Positions 15,678-22,957 of a stretch of DNA of 64,000 bases are shown here, piece by piece. Position 1 is the stretch's first letter. Every line of letters starts with the position of its first letter. The notes under the pieces were generated by a model. It ran no database searches, was not told the origin of the DNA, and worked only from the letters and a program-made list of their open reading frames with translations. Source of the DNA: JAWLGJ01 sp041685145 (GTDB lineage: Bacteria; Pseudomonadota; Alphaproteobacteria; Rhodospirillales; Magnetospirillaceae); assembly GCA_041685145.1 (NCBI GenBank), contig JAWLGJ010000013.1:8442-72441 (forward strand), given 5' to 3'. The translations under genes were made by a program, and so were the position numbers.

Positions 15678-16568
15678 TCACGTCGCCGGGATGTACCGTT
15701 GCAGCAGCCGTGCCAGCAGGAAGGCGAGCAGGGCGGCGACGGCGCCCGCCGCCGAGCCCGCCGCCGCCATCATCGCCGCGTCCAGCAGCGCGATGCCGGC
15801 CAGGAACGCCGCCACGGCGCCGCCGATGTCGCGGCGCCCCGGCAGCGCCACCAGCGACAGCGCGTAGCCGGTCCAGGCCGCGAAGGCGGCCAGCGCCGCC
15901 CACGCCGCCCACGCCGCCGGCGCCGCCCCCGCCAGCGCCGCCGCCACCGCGAAGGGCGCCGCCAGGAAGGCCAGCGGCCACAGGGCGCCGGGATCGGCCA
16001 GGGTCTCGCGCCGGGCGACGTGGGTCAGGCCCACCACCCAGGCCAGCAGCGCCGCCGCCCCCAGCCACAGCGCCGGGGCCGGCGCCGGCGTCACCGCCAG
16101 CCCGGCGGTGCCAGAGACCCTCGCCCGGCACAGGCCCATCAACAGCGGGCTGAGGGGGTTGCGCTTGTGCCAGGCGTCGTAGAGCAGGATCAGCGCGCAC
16201 AGCACCGCCCCCGCCAGCAGCGCCCGCCAGCCCAGCGGCGCTAGCACCGCCAGGCCGGCGGCCATCATGCCGAAACCGGCGGCGAAGACGGCGGCGGCGT
16301 CGACCTCGCCGGCGGGGATGGGGCGTTCGGGCCGCTCGCGGGCGTCGATGCGGCGGTCGAAGGCATCGTTGAGGAACATGCCCGCCAGGTAGAACAGCGA
16401 CACCGCCACCACCAACAGCGCCAGCGGCGCCACCGGCGCCATCGGCGGCAGCCCGCCGGCCAGCACCGTTCCCGCCAGCACGTTGCTCCACACCGTCGGC
16501 AGATTCGACACCCGCCCCAGGCGCAGCGCCACGCGCCACGGCGCTATGACAGAGCGGCCATTGCCCAT
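15678..16568 (-). CDS. eboC: UbiA-like prenyltransferase EboC
   Basis: EboC is an integral membrane protein of the UbiA prenyltransferase superfamily and the only clearly membrane-embedded ebo product. The 296 residues hold about eight helices. The first Asp-rich motif is NDAFDRRID; the second loop YDAWHKRNPLSPLLMGLCRA is the form seen in EboC proteins and replaces the usual second DxxxD. An upstream open frame exists, but the ATG at 16568, 25 bases inside the end of eboE, gives the family length. It is the last gene of the minus-strand half of the cluster. Substrate is unknown. Confidence 0.9.
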   Translation of the reverse strand: MGNGRSVIAPWRVALRLGRVSNLPTVWSNVLAGTVLAGGLPPMAPVAPLALLVVAVSLFYLAGMFLNDAFDRRIDARERPERPIPAGEVDAAAVFAAGFGMMAAGLAVLAPLGWRALLAGAVLCALILLYDAWHKRNPLSPLLMGLCRARVSGTAGLAVTPAPAPALWLGAAALLAWVVGLTHVARRETLADPGALWPLAFLAAPFAVAAALAGAAPAAWAAWAALAAFAAWTGYALSLVALPGRRDIGGAVAAFLAGIALLDAAMMAAAGSAAGAVAALLAFLLARLLQRYIPAT

Positions 16569-17695
16569 TGCAGCTCGCGTGCGATGTCGTCGTCCAGGCC
16601 GCCGCCGCGATGGGCGGCGGGCAGCACCGACCAGGTGTAGGTTTCGACCTCCAGATGCCCCGTCGCCGGCGCCCGCCGCAGCCGCGCCAGCAGCGCGGCA
16701 AGCGAATCGCGGGTGGTCTCGAACGGCCCCAGCCGCTCCGCCCACACCGGCACATGCAGATGCACCCGCCACTCGGCGCCGTCGATGCGCGGCGCCGCCA
16801 GCGCGGCGGGCAGGTCCGGGAAGCGCCGCAGGCCGGCGGCGCTGCGCTCGACGACCTGATGCAGATAGACGCCGTCGGCGAAGTCGCCCAGCGCCGCCGT
16901 CGCGGCGGCGTCCACCGCCGGAATCCGCAGCGCGCAGCTCAACTGGATCTTGGGCACGGCGATGCCGCGCGCCTCCAGGCGGGCCAGCGCCGCCAGCGGC
17001 TCGTCGAACAGCACGGCGGCGTGGCAGGCGTCCAGGCACACCCCCAGATGGCGGCGCAGCACGTCCTCGTCGCCGGCGCCGCGCGCGCCGGCGAACACCG
17101 CGTCCTCCAGGAAGCGCACGGCGTCGTCGACGCCATCCAGCCAAGCGTCGGGTTCCGGCTCCAGGGCCAGGGCGATGGCGCGTCCGGTGCGGTCCCGCAG
17201 CCGCGCCAGGGTGTCGGCGTGGCGGCGCAGGTTCTCGGCGGCCCGCGCCGCCGCCGCCGGGGCGATGTCGGCGCCATAGCCCACCGGCACCGTGCTGATG
17301 CTGCCGTCGACGCCCTCGGGCAGCAGCGCCGCCAGCAGGCATGCGAGGCGGTCGGTGTAGCGCAGCCGGTCGGGCTCGCTCCAGTCGGGGCGATAGACCT
17401 TCTGCTTCACCGCGCCGCCGTGAAACGCCCCATAGGGAAACCCGTTGAGGGTGAAGACGTACAGGCCGTTCTCGTCGAGGAAGGCGCGGAACTCGGCCAG
17501 CGCCGCCGGAGACGCCTCCAGCTCCCCCGCCGCCCGCGCCGAAAGCCGCAGCCCGACGCCGAAGGGCGCCGCCGGCGCCACCCGCGCTTTCACCGCCGGC
17601 AGGTGGCGGCCCAGCGCCGCCCGCGTCTCGGCCCAGGACTCGCCGGGATGCACGTTGGTGCAGTAGGTCAGATGGACGTCGCCGTTCAGGCGCAT
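16544..17695 (-). CDS. eboE: Metabolite traffic protein EboE
   Basis: EboE has a sugar-phosphate-isomerase-like TIM barrel and is required, with the other ebo genes, for precursor export in Nostoc; its reaction is unknown. The 383-residue protein starts with the family motif HLTYCTNVHPGESW, followed by FTLNGFPYGAFHG, KQKVYRPDWSEP and LALEPEPD, and a late HLHVPVWAERLG and EVETYTW. Several His, Glu and Asp residues in barrel positions suggest a metal site. The ATG at 17695 overlaps the eboD end by ten bases. Cytoplasmic, no signal peptide. Confidence 0.92.
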   Translation of the reverse strand: MRLNGDVHLTYCTNVHPGESWAETRAALGRHLPAVKARVAPAAPFGVGLRLSARAAGELEASPAALAEFRAFLDENGLYVFTLNGFPYGAFHGGAVKQKVYRPDWSEPDRLRYTDRLACLLAALLPEGVDGSISTVPVGYGADIAPAAAARAAENLRRHADTLARLRDRTGRAIALALEPEPDAWLDGVDDAVRFLEDAVFAGARGAGDEDVLRRHLGVCLDACHAAVLFDEPLAALARLEARGIAVPKIQLSCALRIPAVDAAATAALGDFADGVYLHQVVERSAAGLRRFPDLPAALAAPRIDGAEWRVHLHVPVWAERLGPFETTRDSLAALLARLRRAPATGHLEVETYTWSVLPAAHRGGGLDDDIARELQWAMAALS

Positions 17696-18900
17696 CGCGC
17701 CGCGTCCCGTGCCCGCAGCCACAGCAGGGCCCGCTCCATGCCCTCGGCGTCGATGGCGTGCACCTCGACCCCGTGCCCGATCGCCGTCAGCAGGGTGACG
17801 GTCAGGGCGCCGCCGAGATGGGCGCGGAACTCCTCCAGCCCCGCCATCACCCGCCGCGCCCCGCGCCGGTCGTGCAGATCCAGGGCGGGATGCCACAGCC
17901 GGAAGCCCAGATCCTCCAGCAGGCCGCACAACGCCTCGGCCTCCGCCGCCGCCAGCAGGCCGGCCTCGACGGAATAGCGCGCGTCCAGCGCCATGCCCAC
18001 CGCCACCGCCTCGCCGTGGCGCAGGGCGTGGCCGCTCAGGGACTCCAGCTTGTGCGCCGCCCAGTGCCCGAAGTCCAGGGGCCGGGCGCTGCCGTCCTCG
18101 AAGGGGTCGCCGCCGGCGGCGATGTGGCGCAGATGCAGGGCGGCCGAGCGGCGCACCAGGGTCTCGACCGCTTCGGGCGCGAAGGCCCGCAGGGCGCCGC
18201 TGTTCTCGCCCAGCCAGCGGAAGAAGTGCGCGTCGCGGATGGCGGCCACCTTCACCGCCTCGGCCATGCCGGCGCGGCGGTCGCGCGGCGACAGCGTCGC
18301 CAGGAAGTCCAGATCGTTGACCACGGCGAAAGGGGGCTGGAAGCAGCCGACCAGGTTCTTGACCCCGAAGGCGTTGACGCCGTTCTTCACCCCGACGCCG
18401 GAGTCGTCCTGGGCCAGCACCGTCGTCGGCAGGCGCACCACCCGCAGGCCGCGATGGAAGGTGGCGCCGGCATAGCCCACCGCGTCGAGGACGGCGCCGC
18501 CGCCGACGATCAGCAGCGCCGAATGGCGGTCGAGCCCGGCGTTGTGCAGCCAGCCCAGCAAACGCAGCGGCAGCTCGGGGTCGTTCTTGGCCGCCTCGCC
18601 CCCCGGCACCGTCAGCGGCGGCGCCGCCAGCCCCAGGCCGGGGGCGAAGGCGCGGGCATAGGCGGCGATGCGCGCCGTCAGGTCCGGCCACGCGGCGGCG
18701 ACGCCGGCGTCCACCGCCACCGCCAGCCGGTGTCGGCCGCCGGGCTCGCGCCGGCGCACGGCGTCGGCCAGCGCGGGATTGTCCACATCGAAGACGCCGT
18801 GGGTGAAGACGACGGGATAGTCGTAGTCGACGCGGAACCGCTGCCGTATCCGCGCGGTGTCGTCCTCGTGCCGGCCCTCGGGTGCCGTGGATGCCGTCAT
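17686..18900 (-). CDS. eboD: 3-dehydroquinate synthase-like protein EboD
   Basis: This 404-residue protein belongs to the dehydroquinate/sugar-phosphate cyclase family. The NAD site (LLIVGGGAVLDAVGYAGAT), the cyclase core (PTTVLAQDDSGVGVKNGVNAFGVKN) and the three metal ligands (Glu in GMAEAVKVAA, His in FGHWAAHKLES, His in LRHGEAVAVGM) are intact. A cyclase reaction on a sugar phosphate is therefore plausible. The ebo branch is distinct from housekeeping AroB, and its substrate is not known. It is the first gene of the minus-strand ebo operon, and the gap upstream separates it from a sugar dehydrogenase. Confidence 0.9.
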   Translation of the reverse strand: MTASTAPEGRHEDDTARIRQRFRVDYDYPVVFTHGVFDVDNPALADAVRRREPGGRHRLAVAVDAGVAAAWPDLTARIAAYARAFAPGLGLAAPPLTVPGGEAAKNDPELPLRLLGWLHNAGLDRHSALLIVGGGAVLDAVGYAGATFHRGLRVVRLPTTVLAQDDSGVGVKNGVNAFGVKNLVGCFQPPFAVVNDLDFLATLSPRDRRAGMAEAVKVAAIRDAHFFRWLGENSGALRAFAPEAVETLVRRSAALHLRHIAAGGDPFEDGSARPLDFGHWAAHKLESLSGHALRHGEAVAVGMALDARYSVEAGLLAAAEAEALCGLLEDLGFRLWHPALDLHDRRGARRVMAGLEEFRAHLGGALTVTLLTAIGHGVEVHAIDAEGMERALLWLRARDAARCA

Positions 18901-19213
18901 GCGCCCGCCCGTTCGCCCGTGATCATGCCTGGGCTCAAGATGGGGCGGTGGCGGCGGGGCTTTGATCAGCCAGAGGAGGAGCGCCGCGGCCTCCGTTCGG
19001 GGGCGGTGGCACCCGAAGGGGGCAGGGGGGCGGCCATCGGTCTGCGGCGCCCGGGCGGTCCCCTGTCGGCGTGGGCGCCGTCCGCCCCGCCGGATGCTCC
19101 CTTCGCCGCCACGGCACCCTTCGGAATCAGCGCCGGAAGAACATTGTCCGATGGCCATGCCGCGCCCCTAGATTCCGCCCTAAGCCGCCATCGGAGCAGG
19201 GGAGAAGCGAACC
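18901..19213. other. Divergent intergenic region between eboD and the sugar dehydrogenase
   Basis: This 313-base gap holds no gene I can support. A candidate + promoter is TTGTCC (19144-19149), an 18-base spacer and CTAGAT (19168-19173), 40 bases before the dehydrogenase ATG. No convincing promoter for eboD was identified by eye. The middle is GC-rich with no palindrome longer than about eight bases. Confidence 0.4.
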
Positions 19214-20689
19214 ATGAGACTCCTACACCGTGGAGCCGTCGCCGCCGGTCTGTGTGGGCTGGCCTTGAGCGTACAGGCGCAAAGCGTACCGGAACAACCC
19301 GAGGAGGTGGCGCGCCCGGAGGCGCAACTGTCCGGCGTGCCGCCGGTGTCGCTGGTCAAGGTGGCCGACGGCTTCCACGACCCCAGCAACGTCGCCGCGG
19401 CCAATGACGGCAGCGGGCGCCTGTTCGTCACCGAACGCATCGGCCGCATCCAGGTGGTCAATGAGGACGGATCGCGGCAAGAGGAGCCGTTTCTCGACCT
19501 CACCGCCATCAACCCGCTGGGCAGCGACGTGCAGACGGGCTTTGTCGAGCAGGGCCTCTATTCGGTGGCCTTCCATCCCGACTTCGCCGAGAACGGGCAT
19601 TTCTTCGTGCACTACGCCTCGCTGCCGTTCAACGGCGACGGCATGATTGTGCGCTTCACCGTCGACCCCGAGAACCCCGACCGCGTCACCGCCGAGCGCG
19701 CCAACGAGACCGCCAAGGTGATCATGCGGATCGAGCAGCCCTGGTACAACCACAACGGCGGCACCATCGCCTTCGGGCCCGACGGCTATCTCTACATCAC
19801 CTCCGGCGACGGCGGCTGGGAGGGCGACCCCCTGCAGGCGGGCCGCGACCTCGGCACCTGGCTGGGCAAGATCCTGCGCGTCGACGTCGACGTGCCCGAG
19901 GATTCGCTGCAACCCTACGCCATTCCGCCGGACAACCCCTTCGCCCAGGCCGGGGCCGAGCGGCTGATGAGCCTGTTCGGCATCACCGAGGAGCAGTTCG
20001 CCGAGATCCGCGTCGAGGCCAAGCCCGAGATCTGGGCCCTGGGCCTGCGCAATCCCTATCACATCACCTTCGACGACGAGACCGGCGACCTCTACATCGC
20101 CGACGTCGGCCAGAACCACTGGGAGGAGATCAACTGGCAGGCGGCCGACAGCGGCGGCGGCGAGGACTACGGCTGGCCGGCGATGCAGGGCAGCTTCTGC
20201 CATCCCATCACCGGCGAGCTGCCCCAGCAGGACGGCCGCTTCGTCACCCAAGAGGATTGCGCCGTGGTCGGGGTGCTGCCGGTGGCGGAATACCCGCATG
20301 ACCAGCCCTATCCCGACGCCCAGGAGACCGCCGAACTGACCGGCTGCTCGGTGCAGGGACTCGGCGTCGTTACGCTGGGCGAGCGTCGCGTGCACCTCGC
20401 CGGCGACTGGTGCACCGGCCGCCTGTGGGGCCTCGCCTGGAGCGAGCAGGACAGCGGCTGGGAATTCGCCCAGCTCGCGCAGACGGAACTGATGTTCACC
20501 GGCGGCACGGTGGGCGAGGACGGCAGCGCCTATGCCGTCAACTGCAACTGCTTCTATCTGGCCGATGTGGGGCCGGAGGAGAACCCGCCCGGCGCGCTGT
20601 GGCGGGTGACGCCGTCGGACCAGGTCGCCGAGGGCGCCGAAACGGCGGCGCAGCGCCCGCCGCAACTGGGCGAGGAACGCGCCGACTGA
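19214..20689 (+). CDS. Exported PQQ-dependent sugar dehydrogenase family protein
   Basis: This 491-residue protein belongs to the soluble glucose/sorbosone dehydrogenase (Gdh-B/YliI) beta-propeller family, periplasmic quinoproteins that oxidise sugars. A signal peptide (residues 1-22, ending VQAQS) is followed by VADGFHDPSNVAAANDGSGR, EQGLYSVAFHPDF, YNHNGGTIAFGPDGYLYI, GKILRVDVD and EIWALGLRNPYHITFD, all family hallmarks. Four cysteines in the last third (for example NCNCFY) may form disulfides. The ribosome binding site is GGGGAG nine bases before ATG. It faces away from eboD and has its own terminator. PQQ synthesis genes are not in the window. Confidence 0.87.
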   Translation: MRLLHRGAVAAGLCGLALSVQAQSVPEQPEEVARPEAQLSGVPPVSLVKVADGFHDPSNVAAANDGSGRLFVTERIGRIQVVNEDGSRQEEPFLDLTAINPLGSDVQTGFVEQGLYSVAFHPDFAENGHFFVHYASLPFNGDGMIVRFTVDPENPDRVTAERANETAKVIMRIEQPWYNHNGGTIAFGPDGYLYITSGDGGWEGDPLQAGRDLGTWLGKILRVDVDVPEDSLQPYAIPPDNPFAQAGAERLMSLFGITEEQFAEIRVEAKPEIWALGLRNPYHITFDDETGDLYIADVGQNHWEEINWQAADSGGGEDYGWPAMQGSFCHPITGELPQQDGRFVTQEDCAVVGVLPVAEYPHDQPYPDAQETAELTGCSVQGLGVVTLGERRVHLAGDWCTGRLWGLAWSEQDSGWEFAQLAQTELMFTGGTVGEDGSAYAVNCNCFYLADVGPEENPPGALWRVTPSDQVAEGAETAAQRPPQLGEERAD

Positions 20690-20720
20690 GCGGCCGACCG
20701 AACGGATGCCGTCTCAACTT

Positions 20721-20749
20721 CCGCCCCGGTGGCCCGGCCACCGGGGCGG
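20721..20749. terminator. Bidirectional rho-independent terminator
   Basis: A perfect 13-base-pair stem (CCGCCCCGGTGGC / GCCACCGGGGCGG) with a CCG loop lies between two convergent genes and is followed by a T-rich ACTTGTTTC on the + strand. The position midway between stop codons supports use in both directions. Confidence 0.8.
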
Positions 20750-20756
20750 ACTTGTT

Positions 20757-21440
20757 TCAGCCCGCCCAGCCGCGTTCGGGCGCCGTGATCATGTGGTCCT
20801 CGACGGCGGCGACGCCGGGGGTGTTCTCGGCGGCCACCCGCAGCGCCTGGCGCTTGGTCTCGCTGGGGATCGCGCCCCAGAAATGCACGATGCCGTCCTT
20901 CACCGTGACGCTGGCCTGGCCGACGCTGATGCCCTCGTCGCGCAGGGATCTCAGCAGCTGCCTGCGGATGTCGGCGTCCTCGACCGACGCCGACGACGCC
21001 ACCGCCGCCGTCAGCCCGCGCACCAGATCGGCGCGGCTGACGATGCCCACCGGCAGGTTGTCGCGCACCACGATCACCCGCTTGACGTGGCGTTCCTCCA
21101 TGAGCCGGGCCATCTCGGGCAGGGCGGCGTCCTCGTTGACGGTCACCAAATCAGAGGACATGACGTCGCGGGCGCGGCGGCCGTGGCTGCGGACGAATTC
21201 CCGCGCCACCGCCTCCTCGCCCTCCAGCAGGCGCATCCACAACGACAGGCGCCGCTCGGTGCCCAACTCGTGGCGCCGCAGCAGGTCGCCCTCGCTGACG
21301 ACGCCCACCAGCCGGCCGTCGGCCTCCACCACCGGCAGCGCGCTGACCCGGTGCTCCATCATCAGCCGCGCCAGCGAGACGATGTCGGCGTCCGGGGTCG
21401 CCGTCACCAGATCCGTGGTCATGATGTCGCGTGCTCTCAT
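20757..21440 (-). CDS. CBS-pair and BON domain protein
   Basis: The 227-residue protein has two CBS motifs (about residues 1-60 starting MRARDIMTTDLVTATPDADI, and 88-145 starting ARDVMSSDLVTVNEDAALP) that typically bind adenine nucleotides. A BON domain follows (about 155-220, ending VRVAAENTPGVAAVEDHM form), a small fold linked to membranes or polymers. Such CBS-BON proteins are common in proteobacteria and often stress-linked, with no agreed function. No signal peptide is visible. It converges with the sugar dehydrogenase across a strong terminator. Confidence 0.88.
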   Translation of the reverse strand: MRARDIMTTDLVTATPDADIVSLARLMMEHRVSALPVVEADGRLVGVVSEGDLLRRHELGTERRLSLWMRLLEGEEAVAREFVRSHGRRARDVMSSDLVTVNEDAALPEMARLMEERHVKRVIVVRDNLPVGIVSRADLVRGLTAAVASSASVEDADIRRQLLRSLRDEGISVGQASVTVKDGIVHFWGAIPSETKRQALRVAAENTPGVAAVEDHMITAPERGWAG

Positions 21441-21581
21441 CGCCGGATGCTCCCCTTGTCATGGGCACCCTTTAGATGGGGCCCTGGCCGGCGCAGACAA
21501 TCCGTCGGGCGTTTCCACTCGCGCGGACCCGGCTCCGCTCGCTCGGCCGCCGCCTCGACGGCGTAGCTCTCCCAGCCGCTC

Positions 21582-21686
21582 GTCATTCCCGCGCAGGCGG
21601 GAATCCAGGGGGCTCTTCGCGCGTCGATGTCGGGACGGACATCCGTCGGGGATTGGCATGGACCCCCGCCTTCGCGGGGGTGACGA
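21582..21686. repeat. Pair of inverted REP-like palindromes (REPIN/MITE-like)
   Basis: GTCATTCCCGCGCAGGCGGGAATCCA-type sequence at 21582-21607 and its inverted counterpart (TGGACCCCCGCCTTCGCGGGGGTGAC type) at 21659-21684 flank about 50 bases. Each half is itself a hairpin with a 7-8 bp GC stem. This is the arrangement of the widespread proteobacterial REP-pair elements moved by RAYT-type transposases. It lies in a non-coding stretch. Confidence 0.7.
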
Positions 21687-21745
21687 ACCGACTCGGGGGC
21701 GACGACGTCTTTCCGCATCCTGCGGGGAGGCGCCCCTCCTATCGA

Positions 21746-21843
21746 CCCTCGCCGGGCGCTAGGGCGTGATCCGCTCACACGCGGTCGCGCCCAGCCGCCG
21801 TTGAGGCGGCGCCCATGCGAGCGGAGCGCGCGCCCGGCGAGGG
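21746..21843. repeat. Imperfect long inverted repeat
   Basis: CCCTCGCCGGGCGC at 21746-21759 is matched in inverted form by GCGCCCGGCGAGGG at 21830-21843. The intervening ~70 bases hold a further GC hairpin (around GCCGCCGTTGAGGCGGC). The right arm with its flank is repeated almost exactly at 55286-55310. Together with the REP pair just upstream, this makes the 21441-21883 gap a repeat island with no gene. Confidence 0.6.
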
Positions 21844-21883
21844 ACACAAAGGTAGGGCCGGTTCCATGTGAGTGGAAACGGCC

Positions 21884-22291
21884 CTAGTCGGTGACGATGA
21901 CCGTGCCGACCATGTCGTCCTTTTCCCAGTGGGGACCGCAGAGATAGGGGTACTCGCCGGGGGTGGTGAAGGTGAAGGACCACTCCTCGTCCATGAAGGC
22001 GCGGTCCGATTCCGCCTCGCCGGCCTCCTTCAGCCAGACGCTGTGCGAGGTGCGCTCGACATTGACCCAGGTGACGGTCGTGCCCGGCTTCACGGTGATC
22101 CGGGGCGGGCAGAAGGTGTATTGCCGCATCAGCACCACATTGTCCGGCGGCGGCTCGCCGCGCAGCTCGATGTAGCGCTCGCGCGCGTCGGCGCAGATCG
22201 CGTCGGTGTCGGCGGCCGAGGCGTTGGAGACGGCGGCGGGGACGGCGGCGACCACGGCCGCGGCGACAAGGCTCGGCAGGCGCATACGCAT
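21884..22291 (-). CDS. Periplasmic cupredoxin (plastocyanin/azurin-like)
   Basis: This is a 135-residue blue-copper-type protein with a signal peptide (cleavage near Ala26-Ala27). The type 1 copper ligands are present: His83 (TSHSVW), Cys118 and His121 (YLCGPHW) and Met127. Two extra cysteines, Cys33 and Cys61 (FCPP), could form a disulfide that pins the N-terminal extension. It probably shuttles electrons in the periplasm; with a CuA enzyme in the same region it is a candidate donor, but that link is inference. It is divergent from the lipoprotein gene. Confidence 0.87.
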   Translation of the reverse strand: MRMRLPSLVAAAVVAAVPAAVSNASAADTDAICADARERYIELRGEPPPDNVVLMRQYTFCPPRITVKPGTTVTWVNVERTSHSVWLKEAGEAESDRAFMDEEWSFTFTTPGEYPYLCGPHWEKDDMVGTVIVTD

Positions 22292-22434
22292 GGCGGACTC
22301 CCCCTTTGGACTGGCTGTGCCACATCCACAGGCTAATGCCGTCGGAGGCGGCGGCGCAACCGCGCGGGAGGGACGGAACCCCAGCCCCCGCGGCGGCGTT
22401 GGGTGGGGTGGACCCTCGTAAAGGAGGAATGGTC

Positions 22435-22911
22435 ATGACCATGCGATATCTCGGCACCCTTGCCGTCGGCGGCGCCCTGGTGGTCCTTCCGGGCTGCGCG
22501 GCGATGGACGACATGATCGGCGGCGACGGCCAGCAGCAGGCGGCGCTGCCGACGGCGGCCCCCACCGCCATCGCCCAATTGCCGCCGCCGGCGGGATTCG
22601 TCAATGTCAGCCAGATCGTGGATTTGCCGGACTTCGTGCCGGGCCTGGGGCGTTTGTACGCGCGCCCGGACAATCTGCCCGAGGGGCCGTATCTCGGCTA
22701 TGACCGCGCCGGCAACCTTGCCAACACCACCTACATGATTCCGCTGGACCGCTTCGCGGGGGCCCAGAGCATCGAGAACCTACCGGCCACGACGGTTCCC
22801 GTCGACCATGTCGATCTGAACTACAACGCCGGCCATGCCGGCTTGGCCGAGCCGCACTACCATGTGGTGATGTGGCACATTCCGCGGCAACAGGCCGAGT
22901 TGCTGCAATAG
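22435..22911 (+). CDS. Hypothetical lipoprotein
   Basis: The 158-residue protein has a lipoprotein signal peptide with lipobox LPGC (Cys near residue 20). A Gln/Ala/Pro-rich linker follows, and a conserved C-terminal region contains NTTYMIPLDRF, VDHVDLNYNAGHAG and EPHYHVVMWHIP. The several histidines in the last part suggest metal binding. I do not recognise a characterised family. AAGGAGG seven bases before the ATG at 22435 fixes the start. It is divergent from the cupredoxin and convergent with pgi. Confidence 0.75.
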   Translation: MTMRYLGTLAVGGALVVLPGCAAMDDMIGGDGQQQAALPTAAPTAIAQLPPPAGFVNVSQIVDLPDFVPGLGRLYARPDNLPEGPYLGYDRAGNLANTTYMIPLDRFAGAQSIENLPATTVPVDHVDLNYNAGHAGLAEPHYHVVMWHIPRQQAELLQ

Positions 22912-22924
22912 GGGCTGGACGGCC

Positions 22925-22957
22925 GGCGGCGGCCGGGCGTCATCCCGGCCCGCCGCC
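22925..22957. terminator. GC hairpin spanning the pgi stop codon
   Basis: GGCGGCGGCCGGG (22925-22937) pairs with CCCGGCCCGCCGCC (22944-22957) with one bulged base. The loop contains the pgi stop codon. It lies between convergent genes and could terminate the + strand lipoprotein transcript, but no T-run follows. Confidence 0.35.

Noticed and set aside
15678..17342. Long N-terminal extension of eboC
   Set aside because: The extra ~258 residues are a shadow of eboE in another frame; the UbiA-like domain starts at 16568.
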